Part shown: piece after piece, positions 28,293 to 38,396 of the stretch | Layout of the letters: the number at the start of each line of letters is the position of its first letter | How positions within the stretch are numbered: the stretch's first letter is position 1 | Assembly (NCBI RefSeq): GCF_001695575.1 | Contig: NZ_LUAX01000001.1 | Span: 868,001-932,000 of the forward strand | Direction: 5' to 3' | DNA: 64,000 nucleotides | DNA from: Vibrio europaeus | GTDB taxonomy: Bacteria; Pseudomonadota; Gammaproteobacteria; Enterobacterales; Vibrionaceae | Position numbers and translations under genes: made by a program | The notes under the pieces: model-generated | What the model was told of the DNA's origin: nothing | What the model saw: only the letters and a program-made list of their open reading frames with translations | Database searches by the model: none

Positions 28293-28557
28293 TTGTGACT
28301 CCTTGTATTAAATAAGCGAAGCCATAGTTGCTGAAATGCAAGGTTAAAAAAATGTTAAATTCAAATGAGTTTATAAAATATGAACGTATATCAAATTAGT
28401 TTCATTTATTAAAATTGTCAGTTACATATGTAATCGATATACAATCACATATTCAACAGAAACAATAACTTAGTGTTTGAGGGGCGATTTTTTACACACT
28501 GGGAACCAGCCAGAATAGTTACTAGCCGATGTTTGTCGCAAAATGAGAGATTGGATT

Positions 28558-29355
28558 TTACCTGCTATCTACAACCAGTAGCTTGGCACTCCGGTAGGCG
28601 AAATCCATACTTTCGATTTCGTTAGGGCGACTGACGAGGTGATCAACAGAAGGAAGAACAACGAAGAAGATAAGTGGCTCAGGATGCATATATCTCCACG
28701 TGTGTTCTGTGTTGTCTTTCTTATACGCTTTCAAGTTGATGGTCAGGACTAAGCTTTCAGGAGGTAACTGGCTGCCCTTAAAGTGACCGAGTTCATGTAC
28801 TGCGCCCCAAAGGGATTCTAACGGACGTTCATGGGTGCTTTTAAGAAACAATTCGAGCTGCAACGTATCACTTTTGTTTTGTTTGATCGTACTTAGACGT
28901 TGAGCTGTACGTAAACCTTGCTCAAAAGGCAGGTAGTCTAATCCATTGTCGACAATTTGATTCGATTGTGGGCATAGTTGAACTGAGTCTTGGGGTTGCT
29001 TACTGGCGTACAGTTCGCAAGTGAACTGTTTAATAATCTGCTCTAACCCTTTATGGAATTGTGAGCCCTTTAGATCTTCAACTGAAACAGCGTGGTTGTT
29101 TATCGCTTCGGCAAAAACTTTGTCGACAGATTGGTTGACACGAGCTTCATCCTCAACAAGAACGAAGTCGTTGTGTCTAACCGCTGATTTTAAAACATTA
29201 TCGGTTTCAATCACCGCAAGCTCTTCATCTGAGTAAATACTGTCTCTCAGCAAGGGGTAGTAGGGTTCTCGCTCATCAGCAAAGTACAGAGAGCATCCAG
29301 AGATATTGGTTGCAATCAATCCTGCGAGAATCGATTTAGTAGTTGGAGAGCGCAT
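28558..29355 (-). CDS. Uncharacterised lipoprotein with an HELGH motif
   Basis: I do not recognise the family. The 265-residue product has a signal peptide ending in the lipobox ISGC (C21). An HELGH sequence sits near residue 195 (LWGAVHELGHFKGSQ). It matches the bare HExxH zinc-peptidase pattern, but the residue after the motif's following position is lysine, where zincins usually have a hydrophobic one, and no third ligand is obvious. So enzyme activity is only a possibility. It has no obvious operon partner. Its coding sequence contains a perfect copy of the 12-base palindrome found before the prp regulator. Confidence 0.75.
   Translation of the reverse strand: MRSPTTKSILAGLIATNISGCSLYFADEREPYYPLLRDSIYSDEELAVIETDNVLKSAVRHNDFVLVEDEARVNQSVDKVFAEAINNHAVSVEDLKGSQFHKGLEQIIKQFTCELYASKQPQDSVQLCPQSNQIVDNGLDYLPFEQGLRTAQRLSTIKQNKSDTLQLELFLKSTHERPLESLWGAVHELGHFKGSQLPPESLVLTINLKAYKKDNTEHTWRYMHPEPLIFFVVLPSVDHLVSRPNEIESMDFAYRSAKLLVVDSR
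28945..28956. promoter_or_regulatory. Intragenic copy of the prp palindrome ATTGTCGACAAT
   Basis: A perfect 12-base palindrome identical to the two upstream of the GntR gene lies within the coding region of the lipoprotein gene, 579 bases upstream of the nearest copy. It could be an auxiliary operator for looping, or a coincidence. Confidence 0.4.
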
Positions 29356-29523
29356 AAGCCTCTTATATTAACAAGATTCCTTTCTATATCTAAAATACTA
29401 ATCTCATCCTGCGACTAAGTCATTGTTGGGATTACAATAATCTTGCTCTACATCACATAGCGAATGTTATGCGACCGATATTACATTTATCAATTGAAGA
29501 CTTGGACTACTACCTTGGTCTAA

Positions 29524-29535
29524 ATTGTCGACAAT
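29524..29535. promoter_or_regulatory. Candidate GntR operator 1 (ATTGTCGACAAT)
   Basis: A perfect palindrome in the intergenic region, 91-102 bases before the GntR start. The second copy is 19 bases further on, centre to centre. Palindromic TTGTCGACAA-like sites are typical for FCD-type GntR repressors. Confidence 0.7.
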
Positions 29536-29542
29536 TTACTTG

Positions 29543-29554
29543 ATTGTCGACAAT
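29543..29554. promoter_or_regulatory. Candidate GntR operator 2 (ATTGTCGACAAT)
   Basis: The second perfect copy overlaps a possible -35 box (TTGATT, 29540-29545) with TATTTT (29564-29569) as a possible -10 at an 18-base spacing. Binding here would block the promoter, which suggests repression of the prp operon. The promoter call is tentative. Confidence 0.7.
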
Positions 29555-29585
29555 GTTATGGTCTATTTTAACTTTATAAGATGAA

Positions 29586-29597
29586 ATTGTAGACAGT
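29586..29597. promoter_or_regulatory. Degenerate third operator-like site
   Basis: ATTGTAGACAGT differs from the perfect palindrome at two positions and lies between the proposed promoter and the GntR start codon. Confidence 0.35.
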
Positions 29598-29625
29598 TTG
29601 GTATCAGGTAGCGAGTGTAATAAAG

Positions 29626-30321
29626 ATGAATATTGAACTTAAAACCCGACTAAAAGAAGGCGCTTCGGAAAAAGAAAATACCAAATCAGAGAGTTTAACT
29701 GAATCATTGGTAGAGGCCATTGTTGGTGGAGAGATTGCGCCGGGCAGCAAGATATCTGAGCCAGAATTAGCTAAGAAGTATCAAGTAAGTAGGGGGCCTC
29801 TGCGTGAAGCGATAATGCGAGTTGAAGGATTAGGCCTAATCGAGCGTATCCCTCACGTTGGTGCCAGAGTGATTACTTTCTCGCCTGAAAAGCTAATAGA
29901 GCTATACGCGGTTAGAGAGGCGCTAGAAGGTATGGCTGCGCGACTTGCGGCTAGGCATATCACCGCAGAAGAGATAGTAGGATTAGAAGCAGTATTGTCG
30001 ACACATTCTAAACATATTGATGAAGTCGAGGGTGCTTCGTACTTCCATCAGCACGGTGATTTCGATTTTCACTATCGCATTATTCTCGCTAGCCGCAACA
30101 GCAAGCTTATTTCATTGCTGTGTGATGAGCTTTATCACTTGTTGAGAATGTATCGATATCAATCGCCTAGAGCTCAGTCGAGACCCGTTGAAGCGCTAGA
30201 TGAGCATAAATATATCTTACAAGCTATCAAGAATAGAGACGAAGAGTTAGCGGAGATGCTGATGAGGCGCCATATCTCGGGTAGCCGAACATTAATTGAA
30301 CAACAAATCCTTAGGGACTAA
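29626..30321 (+). CDS. GntR/FCD-family regulator of propionate metabolism
   Basis: The 231-residue protein has an N-terminal winged helix-turn-helix (about residues 35-82; [20 protein letters not shown]) and a C-terminal FCD ligand domain (about 88-220). It heads the prp operon, with prpB starting 28 bases after its stop. Palindromes directly upstream are probably its own operator, implying autorepression relieved by a methylcitrate-cycle metabolite. Vibrio and Shewanella prp regulators of this type have been called PrpQ or PrpR; I leave the symbol empty because naming differs. It is not the sigma-54-dependent PrpR of enterobacteria. Confidence 0.9.
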   Translation: MNIELKTRLKEGASEKENTKSESLTESLVEAIVGGEIAPGSKISEPELAKKYQVSRGPLREAIMRVEGLGLIERIPHVGARVITFSPEKLIELYAVREALEGMAARLAARHITAEEIVGLEAVLSTHSKHIDEVEGASYFHQHGDFDFHYRIILASRNSKLISLLCDELYHLLRMYRYQSPRAQSRPVEALDEHKYILQAIKNRDEELAEMLMRRHISGSRTLIEQQILRD

Positions 30322-30349
30322 AGCCCAAAACGGACTAGAGGAAAGAGCA

Positions 30350-31246
30350 ATGAGTTTATCTCAAGGAGCTAAATTTAGACTTGCCGTTGAGCAAAACGAT
30401 CCACTGCAAATAGTGGGCACCATTAATCCATACTGCGCCATGATGGCAAAAAATCTGGGACACCAAGCTATTTACTTATCAGGTGGCGGTATCGCTAATG
30501 CCTCTTACGGCTTGCCCGATTTGGGGATTACTACACTTAATGACGTTTTAGTCGATGTTGAGCGAATCACCAATGCGTGTGATTTACCACTTCTGGTTGA
30601 TATCGATACTGGTTTTGGCGGGGCGTTTAATATCGCGCGAACCATCAAGGCAATGGAGAAAGCGGGTGCGGGCGCGGTTCACATGGAAGATCAGGTAGCC
30701 CAGAAACGTTGTGGTCATCGCCCAAATAAAGCCATTGTTAGCCAACAAGAGATGGTCGATCGTGTTAAAGCCGCGGTGGATGCGCGCAACGATGACAGCT
30801 TTGTGGTGATGGCTCGTACGGATGCTCTGGCTGTTGAAGGGATTGATAGTGCTATCGAACGTGCGATTGCTTGCGTTGAAGCAGGCGCTGACATGATTTT
30901 CCCTGAAGCAATGAACAAACTAGAGCAGTATGTTCAGTTCTCTGAAGCTCTAGAGAGTGCTATTGGTAAGCATGTGCCTATACTGGCGAACATTACCGAG
31001 TTTGGTCAGACGCCACTTTACGGCTGTGAAGAGCTGGCAAAATCCAAAGTTGATATGGTGTTGTATCCACTCAGTGCGTTCCGTGCAATGAACAAAGCAG
31101 CAGAGATGGTGTACAAGCATCTGTTAGAAGTGGGTAACCAAGAAGCGTTGACCGATTCGATGCAAACTCGTAAAGAGCTCTATGCGCACCTCAAATATCA
31201 TGATTATGAAGACAAGCTTGATCAGCTGTTTTCAGAAGGAAAATAG
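30350..31246 (+). CDS. prpB: 2-methylisocitrate lyase PrpB
   Basis: PrpB splits 2-methylisocitrate into pyruvate and succinate, the last step of the methylcitrate cycle. The start ATG 30350 follows AGAGGAAAG. The 298 residues have the isocitrate-lyase/PEP-mutase signature KRCGH (119-123) with the catalytic cysteine, and DIDTGFGG (84-91) for metal binding. Length is normal. It lies in the prp operon between the regulator and prpC. Confidence 0.96.
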   Translation: MSLSQGAKFRLAVEQNDPLQIVGTINPYCAMMAKNLGHQAIYLSGGGIANASYGLPDLGITTLNDVLVDVERITNACDLPLLVDIDTGFGGAFNIARTIKAMEKAGAGAVHMEDQVAQKRCGHRPNKAIVSQQEMVDRVKAAVDARNDDSFVVMARTDALAVEGIDSAIERAIACVEAGADMIFPEAMNKLEQYVQFSEALESAIGKHVPILANITEFGQTPLYGCEELAKSKVDMVLYPLSAFRAMNKAAEMVYKHLLEVGNQEALTDSMQTRKELYAHLKYHDYEDKLDQLFSEGK

Positions 31247-31357
31247 GATCAAACGGAAGCCCAAGGAAACCGATTCGGAATTAATCCAATAACGTGAAAT
31301 TGTTTGGTAACTAACGCTCCACCTAGAGAGCAATATCAAACAGAAAAGGAGTTCAAA

Positions 31358-32500
31358 ATGCCTCTATCATCGAAAAAGAATGAAGAGTTAGGTGGCGCAG
31401 GTCTACGCGGCCAAAGCGCTGGTAGCACAGCTTTGTGTACTGTCGGTAAAACGGGGACAGGTCTGACATATCGAGGTTACGATATTACTGACTTGGCAAA
31501 CAATGCTCAATTTGAAGAAGTTGCCTACTTGCTGTTACGTGGTCACTTACCCAATCAAAAAGAGCTCGATGAATATAAAACGCGTCTGATTAGTTTACGA
31601 GGCCTACCGAGTGAACTTAAGCAAGCTTTAGAGCTTATTCCTGCCTCAGCGCATCCAATGGATGTGATGCGAACAGGTTGTTCGGTACTGGGTAATCTAG
31701 AGCAAGAGATGAGCTTTGAAGAGCAGTTAGGCGCGACAGAAAGAATGCTCGCTCTATTTCCCGCCATCATTTGTTATTGGTACCGCTTTAGCCATGATGG
31801 TGTGCGCATAGATACAGACGATCAATCCGAAACCTGTATTGGCGGTTACTTTCTAAAAATGCTGACCGACAAAGCGCCAACTGAGATTCATAAGCAGGTC
31901 ATGCACTGTTCGCTCATTCTATACGCAGAGCATGAGTTTAATGCGTCTACCTTTGCAGCTCGCGTATGTGCTTCGACACTTTCCGATCTTCATTCTTGTA
32001 TTACAGCAGCGATCGGTACGCTTCGCGGCCCTCTACATGGTGGTGCAAACGAAGCCGCGATGGAGATGATTCAAAACTGGCAAACACCGGATGAAGCGGA
32101 AGCGAACATCATGCAGATGCTGGCGAACAAAGACAAAATTATGGGCTTTGGTCATGCTATCTATCGTGAGAGTGACCCTCGCAACGCGTTAATTAAGCGT
32201 TGGTCAAAAGAGCTGTCAGACGCAGTAGGAGATACCCATTTGTACGCGGTTTCTGAGCGCGTTGAAGCGGTGATGAAGCGAGAGAAAGGTTTGTTCTGTA
32301 ACGCGGACTTTTTCCATGCCTCCGCTTATCACTTTATGGATATTCCAACCAAGTTGTTTACGCCGATCTTTGTCATGAGTCGCTTAACAGGTTGGGCAGC
32401 TCACGTTTACGAGCAACGCGCTAATAACCGAATTATTCGACCAAGTGCAGATTACACAGGTCCTGATCATCAAGATTGGGTTCCAATCGAAAAACGATAG
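31358..32500 (+). CDS. prpC: 2-methylcitrate synthase PrpC
   Basis: PrpC condenses propionyl-CoA with oxaloacetate. I take ATG 31358, with AAAAGGAG seven bases before it; an earlier in-frame start is weaker. The 380 residues carry the citrate-synthase catalytic residues H227 (GPLHGGANE), H266 (GFGHAIYRESDPR) and D317 (FCNADFFH). Its position between prpB and acnD identifies it as the methylcitrate enzyme rather than housekeeping GltA. Confidence 0.96.
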   Translation: MPLSSKKNEELGGAGLRGQSAGSTALCTVGKTGTGLTYRGYDITDLANNAQFEEVAYLLLRGHLPNQKELDEYKTRLISLRGLPSELKQALELIPASAHPMDVMRTGCSVLGNLEQEMSFEEQLGATERMLALFPAIICYWYRFSHDGVRIDTDDQSETCIGGYFLKMLTDKAPTEIHKQVMHCSLILYAEHEFNASTFAARVCASTLSDLHSCITAAIGTLRGPLHGGANEAAMEMIQNWQTPDEAEANIMQMLANKDKIMGFGHAIYRESDPRNALIKRWSKELSDAVGDTHLYAVSERVEAVMKREKGLFCNADFFHASAYHFMDIPTKLFTPIFVMSRLTGWAAHVYEQRANNRIIRPSADYTGPDHQDWVPIEKR

Positions 32501-32560
32501 CACTGTCGACTTTGCTCCCTTTGATTAAGGGAGCAAACATCTACCTGAATGGAAGCAGAT

Positions 32561-35152
32561 ATGAGCATGAATACCCTATACAGAAAATCGCTTCCGGGAA
32601 GCCATCTTGATTATTTTGATGCCCGAGAAGCCGTAAATACACTATCCCCTGGTGCCTACGAAAAACTCCCGTATACCTCACGAGTGCTGGCTGAGCAGTT
32701 AGTTCGACGTTGTGACCCTAATACTCTGACTCAAAGTCTAGAGCAAATTATCGAGCGAAAGCGCGACTTAGATTTTCCTTGGTATCCGGCTCGTGTGGTG
32801 TGTCATGACATCCTAGGTCAGACGGCGTTAGTTGACCTTGCAGGCCTTAGAGATGCGATCGCCCAGCAAGGTGGCGATCCTGCCAAAGTCAATCCTGTGG
32901 TAGAAACCCAGCTGATTGTTGACCATTCTCTTGCTGTTGAACACGCAGGCTTTGACCCAGATGCCTTCGATAAAAATAGGGCGATTGAAGAGCGCAGAAA
33001 TGAAGACCGTTTTCATTTTATTGAGTGGTGTAAAACCGCGTTTGAGAATGTCAGCGTTATTCCTGCCGGTAATGGCATCATGCACCAAATCAACTTGGAG
33101 AAAATGTCTCCTGTTGTTCAGGCTAAGCAAGGTATCGCTTACCCAGATACCTGTGTCGGTACGGATAGTCACACGCCGCATGTCGATGCTCTAGGGGTGA
33201 TTGCGATTGGTGTTGGCGGGCTCGAAGCAGAGACAGTAATGCTTGGCCGTCCTTCCATGATGAGACTTCCAGATATCGTCGGTGTCAAGCTTACTGGCAA
33301 GCGCCAATCTGGGATTACAGCAACAGATATTGTCTTGGCGATTACTGAATTTTTGCGTAACGAACGAGTCGTTTCATCCTATCTTGAGTTTTTTGGTGAA
33401 GGTGCAAAAGACCTAACCATCGGCGATCGCGCAACCATCTCTAATATGACGCCAGAGTACGGTGCTACGGCTGGGATGTTCTACATCGATGAGCAGACCA
33501 TCAACTACCTAAAACTGACGGGTCGCGATGATCAGCAAGTCGAGCTTGTTGAAAAATATGCCAAACAGACGGGTCTTTGGGCCGATGATCTTGAAACCGC
33601 TGAGTACGAGCGAGTGTTAGAGTTCGACTTATCCAAGGTTTCTCGAAATATGGCAGGGCCATCGAATCCTCATAGACGTTTGCCAACCTCAGAGCTTGCA
33701 CAGCGCGGTATTGCAAAAGAGAGTGGGGCTGAGACTAGTGACGGGCAACTACCCGATGGGGCAGTCATTATTGCGGCGATTACTTCATGTACCAATACCA
33801 GTAACCCGCGCAATGTGGTCGCCGCTGGCCTTGTTGCCAAGAAGGCCAATGAACTTGGACTCGTTCGCAAACCTTGGGTGAAATCTTCTTTTGCTCCGGG
33901 CTCAAAGGTCGCCAAGTTATACCTTGAAGACGCAGGTCTTTTACCAGAGCTAGAAAAGCTTGGCTTTGGTATTGTCGCTTATGCTTGTACCACCTGTAAT
34001 GGTATGAGTGGTGCGCTTGATCCAGATATTCAGCAAGAAATCATCGACCGCGACGTTTACACAACGGCAGTGCTATCAGGTAACCGAAATTTTGATGGTC
34101 GAATTCACCCTTATGCTAAGCAAGCATTCTTGGCATCGCCGCCGCTGGTGGTTGCTTATGCTCTTGCTGGAACCATTCGTTTTGACATTGAACGCGACTC
34201 GCTGGGTACAGATAAACAGGGAAATCCTATTTATCTCAATAATTTGTGGCCGAGTGATGGAGAGATTGATGCGGTTGTCGGCAAGCATGTTAAGCCCGAG
34301 CAGTTTAATCAGGTCTACATTCAGATGTTTAAACTCGATGAAGGTGAGCGTAATAGCAACCCTCTTTATGACTGGCGATCAAAAAGTACCTACATTCGCC
34401 GTCCACCATACTGGGAAGGGGCGCTAGCAGGTAAAAGAACGTTAGCTGCGATGAGACCTTTAGCGGTACTAGGCGATAACATCACGACTGATCACTTGTC
34501 TCCCTCCAACGCGATACTGGCGAGCAGTGCTGCGGGTGAGTATCTCGCCTCTATGGATGTACCTGAAGAAGACTTTAACTCTTACGCAACCCACCGTGGC
34601 GATCACCTGACCGCACAGAGAGCGACATTTGCTAACCCTAAGCTGTTCAATGAAATGGTTAAAGAGAACGGTGAGGTGATACAAGGCTCACTCGCAAGGG
34701 TAGAGCCAGAGGGCAAAGTCACTCGAATGTGGGAAGCGATTGAAACCTACATGAATCGCAAGCAGCCGTTAATCATCGTTGCTGGTGCGGATTATGGTCA
34801 AGGCTCCTCACGCGATTGGGCTGCGAAAGGGGTTCGCTTAGCTGGGGTTGAAGCGATTGTCGCCGAAGGATTTGAACGCATTCACCGAACCAACCTAGTT
34901 GGAATGGGCGTTTTGCCACTTCAATTTAAATCTGACACAAATCGTAAAATATTAGAGCTCGACGGTAGTGAGCTTTATGACGTCATCGGTGATATCAAGC
35001 CCGGCGCAGATCTAGCGCTTGTCGTAACTCGTGCTAATGGCGAAAAGTTCGATGTTCCTGTGACTTGTCGTTTGGATACCGCCGATGAGGTTAGTGTTTA
35101 TAACGCTGGCGGCGTACTACAACGCTTTGCCCAAGACTTTTTATCTCAATAG
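32561..35152 (+). CDS. acnD: 2-methylcitrate dehydratase, Fe/S-dependent, AcnD
   Basis: AcnD dehydrates 2-methylcitrate with an iron-sulfur cluster, and with PrpF replaces PrpD. I choose ATG 32561, preceded by GGAAG, though ATG 32549 is possible. The 863 residues contain the aconitase cluster cysteines in ITSCTNTSNP (near residue 410) and YACTTCNG (near 477-480), and the swivel domain from about residue 635 (LGDNITTDHLSPS, then GADYGQGSSRDWA). No prpD is seen. It is followed immediately by prpF. Confidence 0.96.
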   Translation: MSMNTLYRKSLPGSHLDYFDAREAVNTLSPGAYEKLPYTSRVLAEQLVRRCDPNTLTQSLEQIIERKRDLDFPWYPARVVCHDILGQTALVDLAGLRDAIAQQGGDPAKVNPVVETQLIVDHSLAVEHAGFDPDAFDKNRAIEERRNEDRFHFIEWCKTAFENVSVIPAGNGIMHQINLEKMSPVVQAKQGIAYPDTCVGTDSHTPHVDALGVIAIGVGGLEAETVMLGRPSMMRLPDIVGVKLTGKRQSGITATDIVLAITEFLRNERVVSSYLEFFGEGAKDLTIGDRATISNMTPEYGATAGMFYIDEQTINYLKLTGRDDQQVELVEKYAKQTGLWADDLETAEYERVLEFDLSKVSRNMAGPSNPHRRLPTSELAQRGIAKESGAETSDGQLPDGAVIIAAITSCTNTSNPRNVVAAGLVAKKANELGLVRKPWVKSSFAPGSKVAKLYLEDAGLLPELEKLGFGIVAYACTTCNGMSGALDPDIQQEIIDRDVYTTAVLSGNRNFDGRIHPYAKQAFLASPPLVVAYALAGTIRFDIERDSLGTDKQGNPIYLNNLWPSDGEIDAVVGKHVKPEQFNQVYIQMFKLDEGERNSNPLYDWRSKSTYIRRPPYWEGALAGKRTLAAMRPLAVLGDNITTDHLSPSNAILASSAAGEYLASMDVPEEDFNSYATHRGDHLTAQRATFANPKLFNEMVKENGEVIQGSLARVEPEGKVTRMWEAIETYMNRKQPLIIVAGADYGQGSSRDWAAKGVRLAGVEAIVAEGFERIHRTNLVGMGVLPLQFKSDTNRKILELDGSELYDVIGDIKPGADLALVVTRANGEKFDVPVTCRLDTADEVSVYNAGGVLQRFAQDFLSQ

Positions 35153-35161
35153 GTGGCGGCT

Positions 35162-36343
35162 ATGACAGTATCTAGCCAAATGAAAGTACCAGCTACCTAT
35201 ATGCGTGGTGGGACGAGTAAAGGGGTATTCTTCAGTCTAGAAGATTTGCCAAAACAAGCTCAAACTCCCGGAGAGGCGAGAGACAAGTTGCTGTTAAGAG
35301 TGATTGGTAGTCCCGATCCTTATGCCAAGCAAATTGATGGTATGGGCGGTGCCACGTCGAGTACCAGCAAAACCGTGATTGTATCGAAAAGTGATAAGCC
35401 AGATCACGATGTCGATTATCTATTCGGGCAAGTATCGATTGATAAACCTTTTGTCGATTGGAGTGGCAACTGTGGCAATCTATCTGCCGCTGTTGGCCCC
35501 TTTGCCATTCATGCTGGATTGGTCGATGAAGATCGTATCCCAACCAATGGTACGGTCACTGTTAGGGTGTGGCAGGCGAATATCAGCAAAACCATCGTGG
35601 TCCGTGTGCCAATAGTGGAGGGGCAAGTTCAAGAAACGGGTGACTTTGAACTCGATGGGGTGACGTTTCCTGCTGCTGAAATTCAGGTTGATTTCATGCA
35701 CCCCGCAGACGGCGAAGGCAGTATGTTTCCTACCGGAAATGTGACTGATGAGTTAGAGGTTCCTTATGTTGGCACGTTTGAAGTAACCATGATCAATGCG
35801 GGTATCCCGACGATTTTCCTTGACGCTGAAGCTCTCAGATATCAAGGGACGGAACTTCAAGATGATATCAATAACGATGAAGTTGCATTACAACGCTTTG
35901 AAACGATTAGAGCTTATGGTGCATTGAAGATGGGGTTGATTGATTCTTTACAAGAGGCTGAAGCTCGTCAGCACACGCCAAAAATCGCCATAGTTGCGAG
36001 CCCGAAAAGTTATCTTTCTTCTAGTGGTAAGCCTGTCGAAGCATATGAGGTGGACGTACTCGTTCGCGCTTTGTCGATGGGTAAATTACACCACGCCATG
36101 ATGGGAACCGCGGCAGTAGCGATAGCATCGGCTTCCTGTGTGCCCGGCACCATAGTCAACCGTGCGGCTGGTGGCGGAGAAATGGAGTCAGTCACTTTCG
36201 GTCACCCGTCGGGAACGCTGAAAGTAGGAGCGGCCGCCACGCTAGATGAACAAGGTTGGGTCGTTGAAAAAGCTGTAATGAGCCGCAGCGCTCGAATCAT
36301 CATGGAGGGATTTGTGCGCGTACCCTCCGATATCTTTGCGTAA
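35162..36343 (+). CDS. prpF: PrpF, isomerase partner of AcnD
   Basis: PrpF is a diaminopimelate-epimerase-fold isomerase, thought to convert the trans-2-methylaconitate made by AcnD to the cis isomer. The start ATG 35162 is preceded by AGGTGG; a GTG nine bases earlier overlaps the acnD stop region. The 393 residues begin with YMRGGTSKGVFF, a signature of the family, and contain DWSGNCGNLS and SASCVPGTIVNRAAGGG. It is a dependable marker of the AcnD-type pathway. Confidence 0.96.
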   Translation: MTVSSQMKVPATYMRGGTSKGVFFSLEDLPKQAQTPGEARDKLLLRVIGSPDPYAKQIDGMGGATSSTSKTVIVSKSDKPDHDVDYLFGQVSIDKPFVDWSGNCGNLSAAVGPFAIHAGLVDEDRIPTNGTVTVRVWQANISKTIVVRVPIVEGQVQETGDFELDGVTFPAAEIQVDFMHPADGEGSMFPTGNVTDELEVPYVGTFEVTMINAGIPTIFLDAEALRYQGTELQDDINNDEVALQRFETIRAYGALKMGLIDSLQEAEARQHTPKIAIVASPKSYLSSSGKPVEAYEVDVLVRALSMGKLHHAMMGTAAVAIASASCVPGTIVNRAAGGGEMESVTFGHPSGTLKVGAAATLDEQGWVVEKAVMSRSARIIMEGFVRVPSDIFA

Positions 36344-36398
36344 TTAGCACCGGTTAATTACCAGAAAAACAATGTCAGGACATACTGGAGGAAGCACT

Positions 36399-38276
36399 AT
36401 GTCTGCATATCAAAAAGAGTATCAATGGGCGCTGTCAGAACCTGAGTCGTTTTGGGCGGAACAAGCAAAAAATATTGACTGGTTTAAACAGCCAAAAACG
36501 ATTCTAGCCAAGGATGAAAATGGCATAGAGCGCTGGTTTCCCGATGGAATGCTTAATACCTCTTGGTTAGCGCTAGATTACCACTGTGAACAAGGACGTG
36601 GTGATAATATTGCATTGATCTACGATTCACCAGTGACCGGTACGAAGCAAAAATATACCTATAGTGAGCTTCGAGATCAGGTTGCGAAAACAGCGGGTAT
36701 GCTCGCAGAACAAGGCGTTGAAAAGGGTGACCGAGTGGTTATCTATATGCCCATGATTCCTGAGGCAGCAATGGCAATGCTTGCCTGTGCACGACTGGGT
36801 GCGATTCACTCTGTTGTGTTTGGCGGATTTGCAGCTAACGAGCTAGCGGTTCGACTTGAAGATGCTGAACCTAAATTGGTGATGACCGCTTCTTGTGGCA
36901 TCGAAGTCAACAAAGTTATTCCGTACAAGCCATTGGTCGATAAAGCGATTATGGACAGCCGATGGAAGCCTGATACAGTCGTGGTTCTACAAAGAGCCCA
37001 GTGTGAAGCGCAGCTACAGGCGAAACGAGATGTCGACTGGGCGACAGCGCTTGAAAGCTCTCTCCCTCATGCTTGTGTACCAGTCTTAGCAACTGATCCG
37101 CTTTACATTCTTTATACCTCAGGGACGACTGGTAAGCCTAAAGGTGTAGTACGCGATAATGGTGGACATGCTGTTGCGATGAAGTACTCAATGAGTGCGA
37201 TTTATAACATTCCACAAGATAGTGTTTACTGGGCAGCTTCCGATGTGGGCTGGGTCGTAGGCCACTCTTACATTGTTTATGCGCCGCTGATTCATGGCTG
37301 TACAACAGTCCTATTTGAAGGCAAGCCTGTACGTACTCCGGATCCGGGCGCTTTCTGGCGAGTGTGTGAAGAGTATAAAGTTGAAGTACTGTTCTCAGCC
37401 CCAACTGCATTCCGCGCAATTAAGAAAGAAGACCCAGAAGGTGAGTGCCTCAAGCAGTACGATTTATCAAACCTAAAAACCATCTTTATGGCGGGTGAAC
37501 GTTTAGACCCTCCGACATTAGAGTGGGTAGAAAGCAAAACTGACAAACCAGTGGTCGATCACTGGTGGCAAACGGAAACAGGTTGGGCGATTGCCGGTAA
37601 CCCTACCGGAATTGAGCTGATGCCAGTGAAAGCCGGTTCAGCGACTAAACCAATCCCAGGTTATCAGGTTGAGATCCTTAATGAGCTTGGTGAGCCAGTA
37701 GAAGCCAGCCAACAGGGATTCGTTGCTCTGAAGCGTCCACTGCCACCAAGCTGTCTGCCAACGGTATGGCGTAACCACGACCGCTTCGAGTCTGGATATC
37801 TTAGTCAGTTCCCGGGTTATTACGTATCGGGTGATGGTGGTTATCTCGATGAAGAGGGCTACTTATTCATTATGGGTCGTATCGATGACGTGATTAACGT
37901 TGCGGGTCACCGTCTATCAACAGGTGAGATGGAAGAGATCGTTGGCGGCCACCCGGCTATTGCGGAATGTGCGGTTGTTGGTGTTCATGACGATTTGAAA
38001 GGTCAATTGCCATTAGGTCTGGTTGTACTTAAAGATGGTGTAAAGGTCGATGACGTCCAGCTTGAAGGTGAGCTGGTTGGTAAGGTACGCGATGAAATCG
38101 GTGCAGTCGCTTGCTTTAAGCATGCGCTCGTCGTAGAACGTTTGCCAAAGACGCGCTCCGGTAAGATTTTGCGCCGTACTATCCGCCAGATAGCCGACGG
38201 TGAGCAGTACACAGTGCCTTCTACGATTGATGACCCAACGAGCCTAGAAGAAATTGAAAAAGCACTCCATTCGTAA
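36399..38276 (+). CDS. prpE: Propionyl-CoA synthetase PrpE
   Basis: PrpE activates propionate to propionyl-CoA in two steps through propionyl-AMP. A strong GGAGGAAG site supports ATG 36399 rather than the ATG 27 bases upstream. The 625-residue protein has the AMP-binding motif YTSGTTGKPKG, the later WWQTETGWAI, and the C-terminal catalytic lysine in KTRSGKILRR, a site commonly acetylated in this family. It ends the prp operon; a terminator follows within 40 bases. Confidence 0.96.
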   Translation: MSAYQKEYQWALSEPESFWAEQAKNIDWFKQPKTILAKDENGIERWFPDGMLNTSWLALDYHCEQGRGDNIALIYDSPVTGTKQKYTYSELRDQVAKTAGMLAEQGVEKGDRVVIYMPMIPEAAMAMLACARLGAIHSVVFGGFAANELAVRLEDAEPKLVMTASCGIEVNKVIPYKPLVDKAIMDSRWKPDTVVVLQRAQCEAQLQAKRDVDWATALESSLPHACVPVLATDPLYILYTSGTTGKPKGVVRDNGGHAVAMKYSMSAIYNIPQDSVYWAASDVGWVVGHSYIVYAPLIHGCTTVLFEGKPVRTPDPGAFWRVCEEYKVEVLFSAPTAFRAIKKEDPEGECLKQYDLSNLKTIFMAGERLDPPTLEWVESKTDKPVVDHWWQTETGWAIAGNPTGIELMPVKAGSATKPIPGYQVEILNELGEPVEASQQGFVALKRPLPPSCLPTVWRNHDRFESGYLSQFPGYYVSGDGGYLDEEGYLFIMGRIDDVINVAGHRLSTGEMEEIVGGHPAIAECAVVGVHDDLKGQLPLGLVVLKDGVKVDDVQLEGELVGKVRDEIGAVACFKHALVVERLPKTRSGKILRRTIRQIADGEQYTVPSTIDDPTSLEEIEKALHS

Positions 38277-38311
38277 ATTGAACAGCAACAGATTTTTCTT
38301 ATTATGAAAAT

Positions 38312-38338
38312 AAGCCCCTCACCAAAGGGGCTTTTTTA
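38312..38338 (+). terminator. Rho-independent terminator of the prp operon
   Basis: An 8-base stem (AAGCCCCT / AGGGGCTT) followed by a run of T (CTTTTTTATT) starts 35 bases after the prpE stop. Confidence 0.9.
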
Positions 38339-38396
38339 TTGAAAAATTTCTGTGAAAACGCCAAACTGTTACTTTATTCGTAACGCAAAAATATTT

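Noticed and set aside
32828..33181. Minus-strand open frame of 117 codons inside acnD
   Set aside because: It lies within a well-conserved enzyme gene and has no start signal or family resemblance.
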